Source: Bacillota bacterium
GTDB taxonomy: Bacteria > Bacillota > Clostridia > Saccharofermentanales > DTU023
Length of the DNA stretch: 64,000 nt
Assembly (NCBI GenBank): GCA_023426575.1
Contig: JAFAAL010000014.1
Location: 1 to 64,000, forward strand
Direction of reading: 5' to 3'
The position numbers and the translations under genes are program-made. The notes under the pieces were generated by a model. It searched no databases. It was not told the origin of the DNA and saw nothing but the letters and a program-made list of their open reading frames with translations. Shown one piece after another: positions 34,426 through 42,967 of this stretch. Each line of letters starts with the position of its first letter. Within the stretch, counting starts at the first letter, position 1.

Positions 34426-35273
34426 TATCTCTTCCCTCCCGTCAGACGGCAAATATGACTCTCCTTGGCCTCCTGCTCTTGCTTCTTAAAGAGGCCCGAG
34501 CGGCGGATTGCCTCTTCAAAATCGACCTGGTGGCCATCAAAATCTGGGCCGTCGACGCAGGCGAACTTGGTCTCACCACCCACAGTGACGCGGCAGCCCC
34601 CACACATACCGGTTCCGTCAATCATAATCGTATTCATCGAGACCAGCGTGGGAATGTCATAGGGGCGCGTCAAGTCGGCGACTGCCCGCATCATGACGAG
34701 CGGGCCAACGGCGATGACCAGATCATAGCGCTCACCCGCCTCCAGAAGTTCTTGGAGAACGTTGGTGACGAATCCCTTGCGCCCATTGCTGCCATCATCC
34801 GTGATGATGAAGAGGCGATCGGAATTGGCCCGCATTTCCTCTTCGAGGATGATGATATCCTTATTTCTAAAGCCCACAATCATATCGACCTTGGCTCCTA
34901 TCTTATGGAGATAGGTCGCCTGAGGATAGGCAATAGCCGCCCCGAGACCACCACCGATCACGGCCACGCGCTTGCCAGCGTAGGCATCGAGATGACTCGG
35001 TTTACCGAGCGGGCCGACGAAGTCGAGAATCTCATCACCGACCTCGAGCTCGCCAAGTTTCAGCGTACCCTCACCGACCATCTGGAAGATGATCTTGACA
35101 GCATTGCGACTCTCGTCGGTCCCTGCGATGGTCAGCGGAATTCTCTCACTGTCGTCATCGACGCGGAAGATGATGAATTGCCCTGGCTTAGCTTTCTTGG
35201 CAATCAATTTGGATTCGATTTCCATCTCGCACGTCTCATCATTCAGACGGCGCTTACTTAGAATTCTATACAA
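34425..35273 (-). CDS. NfnA-like ferredoxin:NADP+ oxidoreductase subunit (FAD/NAD- and 2Fe-2S-binding)
   Basis: A 282-residue protein of the dihydroorotate dehydrogenase electron-transfer / sulfide dehydrogenase subunit family. It has an FAD-binding beta barrel (about 1-95), an NAD-binding Rossmann fold (VAVIGGGLGAAIAYPQA near 108) and a C-terminal 2Fe-2S site with MCGGC and FACVDG near residues 222-238. The start is TTG at 35271-35273 after AAGGAGGAG. It is the first gene of nfnA-nfnB-yhaO-yhaN. If it is SudB-like rather than NfnA, the partner would still be the same neighbour. Confidence 0.87.
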   Translation of the reverse strand: MYRILSKRRLNDETCEMEIESKLIAKKAKPGQFIIFRVDDDSERIPLTIAGTDESRNAVKIIFQMVGEGTLKLGELEVGDEILDFVGPLGKPSHLDAYAGKRVAVIGGGLGAAIAYPQATYLHKIGAKVDMIVGFRNKDIIILEEEMRANSDRLFIITDDGSNGRKGFVTNVLQELLEAGERYDLVIAVGPLVMMRAVADLTRPYDIPTLVSMNTIMIDGTGMCGGCRVTVGGETKFACVDGPDFDGHQVDFEEAIRRSGLFKKQEQEAKESHICRLTGGKR

Positions 35274-35298
35274 GCTAAACTCCTCCTTACTTCTGTAG

Positions 35299-35310
35299 GC
35301 TTATATAAGC
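35299..35310. promoter_or_regulatory. Perfect palindrome upstream of nfnA
   Basis: GCTTATATAAGC, a perfect 12-bp palindrome, lies between the binding-protein stop and nfnA, 26 bases before the TTG. It overlaps a possible TATA-like -10. No confident -35 was found, so it may be an operator, a weak promoter element or chance. Confidence 0.35.
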
Positions 35311-35329
35311 AAAGATTATTTTACCACAG

Positions 35330-36823
35330 TTAGCGAAAGGATAGCTCAGAAAGCTGGGGCATTCCGTTTGCCGGAAGCGTGTATCCCTCGACAGTGGCCT
35401 GGACCAGATTGGCCCAAGTCAGTTTCAGAACGGGAATCATGAGCAGATTTTCTAAGCAGCTCTCAAGATCACTGGGATAGATCCCCATCGGCTGGGGATC
35501 ATCGAGGCCAAAGCGCGCTTCTAGATCTCGCTGAAACCAAAAGAGATCTCGCTGATCGCTGCTTCCATAGATAATCTCATGGTAAATCAGATCTGGCCGG
35601 CTCTCTGCGGGAAGCTGTCCGGCTTGGAAGACTCTGACCTTCAGCTTATAGAGATCCAACCACTGCTTGGCCTCCGCAATCATCTCGCGGTAACTGAGAT
35701 ACTTTCCCTCGACCAACACCGTCAGTGGTTCTGCCAGCTCCTTCTCGTACTTCTCGCGGAGAGGAGCAAAGGCAGCCATTAATTCTTGTCTCTTCTGAGA
35801 ATCAGGGGCCTGCTGCGCTAGGACTGCCGTCGACTGATCATAGCGAATCGCCCTAGAGAGAAACGGAATATCCAAGGCCTCATAGAGCAGATGCCGCGAC
35901 TTTTTATCTTGAGTAAAGGGCGAATGGGGATTCAAGCTCATGACAGAGACTGCTGAGAGCGGAAATTGAACTGCGTCAGGGCGTCTGCTTGCGCTTTCAC
36001 GACGCGCATAGGGAATATCGAGAAAGGGCAGCCCAATGATATCTTGTTCTCCCCGTATATAGCTCTCATAGGCCATAATGTCATCATCAAAATAATTGAA
36101 GTGAATCGTCTCAATCCCGCCCGGGCTTGACTGCCAGTAGTACTCTTGCGCTTTTAATTCCAGCCGCTGATCATCGCTAGAACTCAAGACAAAGGCCCCA
36201 TTGTAGAGGGCATTGCCCTCTTGGCTTTTGGCAGGTAAAAAGAAGTCTTGGCTGAGCCATTCAGCAAAATTCGCATAGGCTTGATTGAGCCTGATGACAA
36301 TATCATCGCCTTCGATGCGAATGCCAATGTCCTCAACTCGACCCCCAGCCCGATGGTAGGCCTCCGCCCCCTCGATCATATAGGCTTGAAAAGCTGTTGG
36401 ACAGTTCTTCTCTGGATCTAAGCGTTCGAGCCAGGTCTCAGTAAAATCTGAGGCTGTGACGGGACTTCCATCCGACCAGCGGCCGAGCTTGTTCAGGCGG
36501 ATCGTCCAGACTGTCTTATCTGCATTGGCCTCGATGGCATCCGCCAGCAGGTAGCGCAGCTGACCGTGGGCGCTGAGAGATGTCAACCCCTCGTAGAGCT
36601 GATGACCGATGGCTCGCAGAGCATAAGATTGATTCTGGGCAGGCTCAAGACTTCTAAATTCTTCTCTCAAGATGGGAATTTCGAGCGACTGCCGCCGGCT
36701 GTGAATCCTTTGCCCCGCCTGGTCAAATTGAAGTGCCTTCTCCTCCTCGCTGATTTTGGCGCAAGCTGAAGAAAGCGTCAGCATAGAGATGAGGGCGAGG
36801 GCAAGGGCTATCAGACGGCGCAC
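35330..36823 (-). CDS. Divergent family 5 solute-binding lipoprotein in a MacB-like ABC operon
   Basis: A 497-residue lipoprotein: signal with lipobox LSSAC ending at Cys21, then a family 5 binding-protein fold (LYEGLTSLSAHGQ near residue 75, GRWSDGSPVTASDF near 110). It is divergent from the other family 5 protein at the left edge of the window. Its start overlaps the ATPase gene by 13 bases, so it is coupled to the FtsX-ATPase pair, yet no Dpp/Opp permease is near. Family 5 proteins can bind peptides, nickel or haem-like ligands. The ligand here is unknown; an iron-related ligand would fit the neighbourhood but is inference. Confidence 0.8.
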   Translation of the reverse strand: MRRLIALALALISMLTLSSACAKISEEEKALQFDQAGQRIHSRRQSLEIPILREEFRSLEPAQNQSYALRAIGHQLYEGLTSLSAHGQLRYLLADAIEANADKTVWTIRLNKLGRWSDGSPVTASDFTETWLERLDPEKNCPTAFQAYMIEGAEAYHRAGGRVEDIGIRIEGDDIVIRLNQAYANFAEWLSQDFFLPAKSQEGNALYNGAFVLSSSDDQRLELKAQEYYWQSSPGGIETIHFNYFDDDIMAYESYIRGEQDIIGLPFLDIPYARRESASRRPDAVQFPLSAVSVMSLNPHSPFTQDKKSRHLLYEALDIPFLSRAIRYDQSTAVLAQQAPDSQKRQELMAAFAPLREKYEKELAEPLTVLVEGKYLSYREMIAEAKQWLDLYKLKVRVFQAGQLPAESRPDLIYHEIIYGSSDQRDLFWFQRDLEARFGLDDPQPMGIYPSDLESCLENLLMIPVLKLTWANLVQATVEGYTLPANGMPQLSELSFR

Positions 36824-37512
36824 GATCTATTCTCCTGGCCGATATGCTGCCCCTCCAGTAGATGACCGTCCTGCATTGTGTAGACGCCCTGCCCGTATTT
36901 CAAGCTCTCAAGTTCATGGGTGACGAGGATTAATGTCATCCCCTCCTTCTGAAGAGATTGGAAGAGTTTCATGATCTCCTCGCTCGTCTCGAGGTCCAGG
37001 TCTGCCGTCGGCTCATCGGCGAGAAGGAGGCGCGGAGAAGTCATGAGTGCTCTGGCTATCTGCACACGGCGCAGTTCACCGCCTGATAATTCATCAGGGT
37101 AAGCTGTGGCGAGATCGCGAATTCCGAGCTGCTCCAGCCGATGATAGGCACGGCCCTCGCGGTCGCCATCGCGCTGATAGAGATCGTGGGGCAGGATGAT
37201 GTTGTCGAGGACATCCAGAGTGGGGAGCAGCACCGTGCGCTGAGGGACATAGGCGATCTCTTCATTTCTCAATCTGGCATAGTCCTCGCTTGAGAGCTCT
37301 GAGATCAAGCGATCGTCGAAGTAAATCTCGCCCTGATCAGGCCTCAAGAGACCTGTGATCAGATTGAGAACGGTCGTCTTCCCGCTCCCTGAGCGTCCGA
37401 TAATTTGAATGAAGCTATGCTCTGGCACAGAGAGGGAGACATTGTCGACCGCCGCGAGAGATCTGCCGCCCCGTTGAAAGGTCTTGCTGATGTTTTTGAT
37501 GTCAAGAATCAT
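36811..37512 (-). CDS. ABC transporter ATP-binding protein (MacB/LolD type)
   Basis: A 233-residue ATPase that would energise the FtsX-type permease directly upstream. It has Walker A GRSGSGKTT near residue 37, a Q-loop region AYVPQRTV, the signature LSGGELRR near 130, Walker B LLLADEPTADLD near 152 and a switch His in VTHE. ATG at 37510-37512 follows AGGAG by 7 bases and is preferred over a longer reading. MacB/LolD-type pairs usually move lipoproteins or peptides or drive mechanical work, rather than import. Confidence 0.92.
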   Translation of the reverse strand: MILDIKNISKTFQRGGRSLAAVDNVSLSVPEHSFIQIIGRSGSGKTTVLNLITGLLRPDQGEIYFDDRLISELSSEDYARLRNEEIAYVPQRTVLLPTLDVLDNIILPHDLYQRDGDREGRAYHRLEQLGIRDLATAYPDELSGGELRRVQIARALMTSPRLLLADEPTADLDLETSEEIMKLFQSLQKEGMTLILVTHELESLKYGQGVYTMQDGHLLEGQHIGQENRSCAV

Positions 37513-37522
37513 CTGAAAACTC

Positions 37523-38722
37523 CTAAGGCTGTAGATATGTTCTGAGCTCCCTCTTTTCAAAGCGACGGACTGCGAGGACTGCCGCGAGCAAGGAGACGAT
37601 CAGGAGAGCCAGAAAGGTCAGTCCTACAAAGAGAAGTGATGTCTTAAGCCCCACACTCTTATAGGGGATACTGAGATTTTGGCTGAGGCGAGGAATGACA
37701 GCGAGGCTGAGAATTGCCCCGATCATGAGTCCGATGATGCTTCCATAGACTGAAACGGCAGCTGCCTCATGGAGAAATGTCTGGCGGATAAAACTCTTTT
37801 TGGCGCCGAGAACGCGTAGTGTCGCCATCTCGGGCAGACGCTCATTCATGATGCTGCTATAGCTCAAGAGCAAGACGACAAAGGCAATGAGCCAGATCGA
37901 TCCGAGGAGGAAGATGATATATCTCCCGAGGACTGCGATATTCGTCGAGACGGTATTGATGATCCTCTTCCCCGCCATCGCAAAGATCCCTCGCTCTGAG
38001 AAGCGCTCAGTGATCAAGCCGGCCAGTTTACTGGCGTCGATGCCTGGCTTGGCCTTGATCATGATGCAGCTGATGTCATTGCCCTCCGCCGCCTGATTTT
38101 TGCCGAGGCGCTCGGAGGCGCGCGCGAGATCAATGGCCGTCTTCATATTGACGAAGACCGTCGCATCAAAACCCATGCCCGTCTTCTCGAGACGGCCCGC
38201 TATCTTGAGGCGCTTATCGAAGAAAAAGACCTCCTCCCCGGCCTCGCCGACGATGTGGCCGCCGACCATGGCCTCACCATCGCGCAGGCTTCTCTTAAGA
38301 TTTGAGACGAGCCAGGGCTCGATCAAGAAGTCACTCTCCTCATCGATGCCGATAATCTGGACAGGATAAGAGCAGCAGGAGGCCGAGAGCGTGGCGACAT
38401 AGAGCTGCGGCGTATACGCGGCAATCCCCGGCACTGTCTGAAGCTCGTCGACGAGATTTTTGGGCAGGTAGAAGCTACTTGGTTCCCCTTTGAGGATGAT
38501 GCTTTCAAGATCTGCCCGATATCCCTGGGGTACGACGATCACATCGGCCCCGAGACGCTCTGAGAGGGCCTCGAGACCATTACCGAGGCTCTGATTGAGT
38601 GTGGAGGCAAAGAAGAGCAGTGCGGACAGGGCCGCCGCCAAGAAGATCAGGGCAAAACTGCGGCCAGGCTTCCGCCTGAGATTAGCTGCCGCAAGTGCTC
38701 TGGCCGTTAATTTCTTTCTCAT
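37523..38722 (-). CDS. FtsX/MacB-type ABC permease
   Basis: A 399-residue permease with one N-terminal membrane segment (about 20-42), a large extracytoplasmic MacB-like periplasmic core domain, and three C-terminal segments (about 270-390) of the FtsX fold. It pairs with the ATPase gene 10 bases downstream. It follows the DUF4418 gene by 8 bases. It is more distant in sequence from the two other FtsX permeases at 40.5-43 kb, so it is a second, separate pair rather than a recent copy. Confidence 0.9.
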   Translation of the reverse strand: MRKKLTARALAAANLRRKPGRSFALIFLAAALSALLFFASTLNQSLGNGLEALSERLGADVIVVPQGYRADLESIILKGEPSSFYLPKNLVDELQTVPGIAAYTPQLYVATLSASCCSYPVQIIGIDEESDFLIEPWLVSNLKRSLRDGEAMVGGHIVGEAGEEVFFFDKRLKIAGRLEKTGMGFDATVFVNMKTAIDLARASERLGKNQAAEGNDISCIMIKAKPGIDASKLAGLITERFSERGIFAMAGKRIINTVSTNIAVLGRYIIFLLGSIWLIAFVVLLLSYSSIMNERLPEMATLRVLGAKKSFIRQTFLHEAAAVSVYGSIIGLMIGAILSLAVIPRLSQNLSIPYKSVGLKTSLLFVGLTFLALLIVSLLAAVLAVRRFEKRELRTYLQP

Positions 38723-38730
38723 GGCAAGAC

Positions 38731-39177
38731 CTATCGCTCAGGCTTGGCAATAAATAGCAGAGCCAAGTCGATGAAAGAGCTCAAGAGGCCGAGACCTGCG
38801 AGCCACTTGATATAGTAAAAACTCTTGAGACAAGGCATGCCCTGGTGATGGCAGAGGCCAAATTGGGGGAGTCCTGGCAATTTCAAGGGGATGGTTCCCG
38901 TCGGCACAAAAAGAATCAGAATCAGTGCGACAATGGCGATCAGAATTGTCCCAAGCGTCAGGGCACGCCGTCTAATCAACGGGCGCAGCAGAGCTAAGAC
39001 TGTGAGGACAATGCCGAGGACTGTGACGAGCCAGGCTGAGTAGTGACAGGGCATCGGCATACCGTTCGGCATAAGTTTCGTACAGACGGGTGAGAGCACA
39101 AAGGGCATCAACGCCAGCAAGATCCCAATGAGCGCCTCGCCCCATTGGAGTTTTTTCATCTTTTGAAAATAAGTCAT
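38731..39177 (-). CDS. DUF4418 membrane protein with Cys/Met/His motifs
   Basis: A 148-residue protein with four hydrophobic segments (about 14-32, 47-65, 73-92 and 125-143). Loops between them carry CTKLMPNGMPMPCHYS near residue 33 and CHHQGMPC near residue 110, groups of residues able to bind soft or transition metals. DUF4418 has no established function. It lies between the FMN-binding lipoprotein and the second FtsX-ATPase pair. ATG at 39175-39177 is chosen over GTG two codons earlier because GAGGTG lies 3 bases before the ATG. Confidence 0.8.
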   Translation of the reverse strand: MTYFQKMKKLQWGEALIGILLALMPFVLSPVCTKLMPNGMPMPCHYSAWLVTVLGIVLTVLALLRPLIRRRALTLGTILIAIVALILILFVPTGTIPLKLPGLPQFGLCHHQGMPCLKSFYYIKWLAGLGLLSSFIDLALLFIAKPER

Positions 39178-39193
39178 AGACACCTCTCGAACA

Positions 39194-39227
39194 GAGCTGC
39201 TCCCCTTAACGCAATAGGGAGCAGCTC
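39194..39227. promoter_or_regulatory. Strong hairpin between the FMN-binding and DUF4418 genes
   Basis: An 11-bp stem GAGCTGCTCCC/GGGAGCAGCTC with a 12-nt loop lies 16 bases before the DUF4418 start. On the minus (coding) strand no T-run follows. On the plus strand it is followed by CGCCTTATTTTTTT, so it would end antisense transcripts. For the operon it could be a processing or partial-termination point. Confidence 0.6.
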
Positions 39228-39287
39228 CGCCTTATTTTTTTCTCACCTTACATTTCCCAGGTCTAAGCCAGGGATATTTTGAAAATC

Positions 39288-39734
39288 TTATTTCTTAACC
39301 GCCTTGTCGAGGGCTTGCCATACGGCTTCCTTGAAGCGGTTGTAAGACAGTGTGGCTCCCGAGATCGCATCGATCTTCTCAGGATCTTGTGCTGCGACGA
39401 GCAGCTCGGGATACTGGCGGATGCCAGCGACAGCCTTGGCGGCAGCGTCGTTGATCGCGGCGTATTCGTCACCTTTTTCATTTCCGTTTTCGTCGTACTC
39501 AGCTCCCGTACAAGCTGTAATCTTGCCATTTTCGATGGTGATTTCAACCTTGTACGTCGAGGGGTGCTCATCATCCTGATCGCTGTATTCCCCCGTGTAG
39601 ACGCCGTCGACGAGCTCGAGTTTTGAGAACTCGCGCTGGGCGCTGGGGTTCTTCTTCCCACAGCCTGTACTGAGGCCGAGCAGGAAGAGGACGCTGAGGA
39701 TGAGAGCTGTGAGCAGTTTAAATGTTTTGTTCAT
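39288..39734 (-). CDS. FMN-binding domain lipoprotein
   Basis: A 148-residue lipoprotein (lipobox ending at Cys25, LSTGC) with one FMN_bind domain: DGVYTGEYSDQDD near residue 46 and DAISGATLSYNRF near 123. The SGAT sequence is the site where ApbE-type enzymes link FMN to Thr. Such proteins carry electrons on the outer face of the membrane in anaerobes. Here it stands where the Campylobacter P19 locus has thioredoxin-like proteins, so it may supply electrons to the metal-uptake system; that role is inference. No apbE gene is in the window. Confidence 0.88.
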   Translation of the reverse strand: MNKTFKLLTALILSVLFLLGLSTGCGKKNPSAQREFSKLELVDGVYTGEYSDQDDEHPSTYKVEITIENGKITACTGAEYDENGNEKGDEYAAINDAAAKAVAGIRQYPELLVAAQDPEKIDAISGATLSYNRFKEAVWQALDKAVKK

Positions 39735-39743
39735 AATTCCTCC

Positions 39744-40451
39744 TTAGAACTCTGTCTTTTTTAAGACAATGATCTCCTTTATCTTACCGTAATCGAGGAC
39801 AACTTTTCTATCGGCCTGCTCTCCGACCTCGGGATCATGAGTGACGACCATGATCGTCGCTCCCTCTCGGTGGAGATTTTTTAAGATCCCAATGACCATC
39901 TTCTCATTCTCTTCGTCGAGATTGCCAGTCGGCTCATCGGCGAGGATGAGCTCGGGGTTATTGATCAGAGCTCTTGCAATGCAGACACGCTGCTGCTCGC
40001 CTCCCGAGAGCTGGCTTGGCAGATGCTTGGCCCGATCTTTGAGCCCCACTTTATCCAAGGCGGCCAGGGCCTCGGCCTCGTCGGGCATACTGTGGTAGTA
40101 CTGGGCGACCATGACATTTTCTAGGGCCGTCAGGAAGGGAATCAGATGGAACTGTTGGAAAATCAGGCCGATTTTTTCACGTCGGATGGTCGTGAGGCTG
40201 CTCTGATTCTCACGTGTCAGATCCTGGCCATCGAGTAGGACCTTCCCCGTCGACGGCTTGTCCATGCAGCCGACGATGTTCATCAGAGTTGTCTTCCCTG
40301 AGCCCGAAGAGCCCATCACTGAGATCCACTCATTCTTATAAACTTTGAGGTCGATGTCCTGTAGGGCATTGACGGTCTCATAGATCTTGGAGATTCCCTT
40401 GAGCTCTAAGAGAACTTCGCGCGCATCTTCTTCTAGCATTTCTCTGTCCAT
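39744..40451 (-). CDS. ABC transporter ATP-binding protein of the P19/FTR1 locus
   Basis: A 235-residue MacB/LolD-type ATPase: Walker A GSSGSGKTT near residue 49, signature LSGGEQQR near 148, Walker B ILADEPTGNLDEE near 170. It follows the two FtsX permeases at 40.5-43 kb and would energise them. In the Campylobacter locus the corresponding gene is in the same place. The start ATG follows GGAGAAAG closely. Confidence 0.92.
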   Translation of the reverse strand: MDREMLEEDAREVLLELKGISKIYETVNALQDIDLKVYKNEWISVMGSSGSGKTTLMNIVGCMDKPSTGKVLLDGQDLTRENQSSLTTIRREKIGLIFQQFHLIPFLTALENVMVAQYYHSMPDEAEALAALDKVGLKDRAKHLPSQLSGGEQQRVCIARALINNPELILADEPTGNLDEENEKMVIGILKNLHREGATIMVVTHDPEVGEQADRKVVLDYGKIKEIIVLKKTEF

Positions 40452-40460
40452 GACTTTCTC

Positions 40461-41663
40461 CTATTCTCCGCGCAGGACGACGGCGGGATCGATCTTGGTG
40501 GCCTGCTTGACCGGCCAGATACAGGCGAGGATGGTGATGAGGGTCGAGACGATCAGAGTCGCTGGCACAATCCAAAGCGAAAATTCAATCGCCCGTCCGA
40601 AGACGGAGAGACTCACTCTCTGAGCGAAGACGTAGCCGAGGATGACGCCGAGCAGACCACCCCCGAGGCCGAGACCACAGCCCTCGCCAAAAAACTCTTT
40701 GACAATCTCGCGATCGGGTGCACCGAGCGCTTTCTTCAGGCCGATCTCCTTGCGCCGCTCCGCGACGACGGCCAGCATGGTCGTAAAAACTGAGATCATC
40801 GTCAAGAGGAGGACGACGATATTGACGAGGAGGACCAGCGCCTTGAGTTTGCCCAGAACCTTATCTTGTGATTGGGTCACGCGCTTGACGGGGCGTCCCA
40901 CGAGCTCTTCACGCTCACTGTGCAGACGCTCGGCCAAGGCGAGAAGCTCCTCTTGACTGCCCTCGACACTGCACTCGATTCCGTCAACTCGAACTTCGTC
41001 TTCGAGAATCTCATTCAAGACGTCGAGATTGAGAAAGATAAAGCCCTCCTCGGCACCGCCCGTCGTGATGATGCCCTTGACAGTCAATTTACGGTCGTAA
41101 TAGTCGTCGGGATTATTCTTCTTGAGATATTCCTCCGTCGAATCATCCTGTTTGGTGCCGACGACATTGCGTCCATACTTGACCCCCTGAACCCGGAATT
41201 GCTCGCCGATAGTGAGGTCTAAAGTCTTGGCGATCTCCTTGCCGATCATGACAAGATCGCGGTCTGCATCACTCGCCCACTCCCCTTCGACATACCAGAA
41301 GGGGCTGTTCTTTTGGGCCTCAGTCATGATTGTGCCAGCGAGGATATAGGGCTTTTGGTTGATTTTTGTCGTCTCATAACGATAAGGTGCGAGGCCGACA
41401 ACACGCCTCTCATCGATCAGTTCTCGAACAACTTGCAAGTCCTCAGTCATGATTTTCTCATCGCCACTTGGCAAGACAATGAAGTTCGCCCCATAGGAGC
41501 GAAACTCCTTGCCGAGCTGACGGGGGATATCATAGTAAATCGTGACCATACCAGACATGATGGTCGCGCCGATCGCGATGGCGAGGAGGGCGACCAGCAT
41601 GCGGGAGCGCCTCCTGAGGAGGGAGCTCGTGATCATCTTGAGATACATCGTTCTGCGTGTCAT
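40461..41663 (-). CDS. FtsX-type permease, second of the P19/FTR1 locus pair
   Basis: A 400-residue permease with an N-terminal membrane segment (about 22-42), an extracytoplasmic domain and three C-terminal segments ending in FtsX-like ...WPVKQATKIDPAVVLRGE. It is 9 bases from its ATPase and 3 bases from the other permease. Two unlike FtsX proteins in tandem suggest a heterodimeric channel. Confidence 0.92.
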   Translation of the reverse strand: MTRRTMYLKMITSSLLRRRSRMLVALLAIAIGATIMSGMVTIYYDIPRQLGKEFRSYGANFIVLPSGDEKIMTEDLQVVRELIDERRVVGLAPYRYETTKINQKPYILAGTIMTEAQKNSPFWYVEGEWASDADRDLVMIGKEIAKTLDLTIGEQFRVQGVKYGRNVVGTKQDDSTEEYLKKNNPDDYYDRKLTVKGIITTGGAEEGFIFLNLDVLNEILEDEVRVDGIECSVEGSQEELLALAERLHSEREELVGRPVKRVTQSQDKVLGKLKALVLLVNIVVLLLTMISVFTTMLAVVAERRKEIGLKKALGAPDREIVKEFFGEGCGLGLGGGLLGVILGYVFAQRVSLSVFGRAIEFSLWIVPATLIVSTLITILACIWPVKQATKIDPAVVLRGE

Positions 41664-41666
41664 CTT

Positions 41667-42950
41667 CTACCTCCCATGTAAGACTTCTGTCGGCTTCAGA
41701 CGCAAGAGATAGCGTATGGAGGGAATGCTCCCGATCAAGATGACAGCCACGAGCAGCAAGAGATCGATCGGGACGACCATCGGAGCCAGCGGAATGGTCG
41801 AGCCAAAGACGGTGAGACCGATGATCTGGGTGAAGCCGAGACCGGCAAAGTAGCCGACGATGCCTCCGATCAAGCCAGTCATCATGATCTCTGTCAGGAT
41901 GAGGAGAACAATGCGGATGTTCTTGCCGCCGATGGCCTTGATCAAGCCGATCTCCTGACGTCGCTCGATGACGGCGGCCGTGACGAGGTTGCTGATGCCG
42001 AGAGCTGAACCCAGAGATGAGAGAATCGTGATGAGAAGCATTAGGAGCTGCGTCTTGTTCAAGATGGTGCCCTCAGACTCTGCGACTTGGCGGATAGGCT
42101 TGGCGACTGCATCGCTGACTACTTCTTGGATCTGATAGCAGATCGAGCTGACATAGGCCGTGCAGTACCAGACATCGTATTCTGAAGGTGTCAGAGAACC
42201 TGGATTCTGGGAGGCCTTGCGCGCCAAGTCATTGTCGGGGGTCGTCAATGCCGAGACTTCGATGGACGAGACCTTGCCCTCGAGGCCAGCAAGGCGCTGG
42301 GCACTCTCGAGATTCATGAAGATCTGCTCATCTTCGGGTCCCCCCGCGTTGATAATGCCCTGAATTTGAAAGATCTCCGTCCCCTCCTCGGCAGTGATTT
42401 CTATCTCATCTCCCAACTTGAGCTGATTGCGGCCTGCGAGAAGTGAGCCGAGCATGATCTTGTCATGATCGTCTTCGACCAGCCACGAGCCCTCAATCGA
42501 CCACCAATTCTTGAGCGGCTTGAGGCCCGCGGTAACATCCTCACCCGTGGGCAGAACAAATTCCTTTTGAAACCAGGTCCCGATGACGTCGACTCCTGGG
42601 CCCAATTGTTCTGAGCTGGCCTTGAGCTTTAAAGCTGGGGCAAAGTCGACAATGTTGAAGCCCCAGAAGATCTGCTTGATCTTCGGCACATCCTCCTCGA
42701 GGAGATACTTGTCACTAATCCCCTCTCCTTCAGAGATCCCATAGAGATCGTCGAGGAGCGAGGCGTCCTTGGGCACCACGGTGATATTGGCCCCATAGGT
42801 CTTGAGTTCTTGATTGATCTTATCGCCGACTCCGAGCATGACGTTGATCATGGCCGTGCAGAGCGAAATACCGAGTGCAACGGTCAGGGCAATCATAAAA
42901 ATTTTACTCTTTTGCCTGAAGAGAGCCCCTCTCACCATTCGCCAAAACAT
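41667..42950 (-). CDS. FtsX-type permease, first of the P19/FTR1 locus pair
   Basis: A 427-residue permease with the same layout: an N-terminal segment (about 15-35), an extracytoplasmic MacB-like domain, three C-terminal segments and the typical end RYLLRLKPTEVLHGR. The order DUF2318, FtsX, FtsX, ATPase matches the Campylobacter jejuni P19 locus. Its partner is the adjacent permease. Confidence 0.92.
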   Translation of the reverse strand: MFWRMVRGALFRQKSKIFMIALTVALGISLCTAMINVMLGVGDKINQELKTYGANITVVPKDASLLDDLYGISEGEGISDKYLLEEDVPKIKQIFWGFNIVDFAPALKLKASSEQLGPGVDVIGTWFQKEFVLPTGEDVTAGLKPLKNWWSIEGSWLVEDDHDKIMLGSLLAGRNQLKLGDEIEITAEEGTEIFQIQGIINAGGPEDEQIFMNLESAQRLAGLEGKVSSIEVSALTTPDNDLARKASQNPGSLTPSEYDVWYCTAYVSSICYQIQEVVSDAVAKPIRQVAESEGTILNKTQLLMLLITILSSLGSALGISNLVTAAVIERRQEIGLIKAIGGKNIRIVLLILTEIMMTGLIGGIVGYFAGLGFTQIIGLTVFGSTIPLAPMVVPIDLLLLVAVILIGSIPSIRYLLRLKPTEVLHGR

Positions 42951-42967
42951 CTAAAACTCCAATCTAG

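Noticed and set aside
34413..35261. 282-codon plus-strand frame opposite nfnA
   Set aside because: It is the complementary shadow of nfnA with no family signature or initiation signals.
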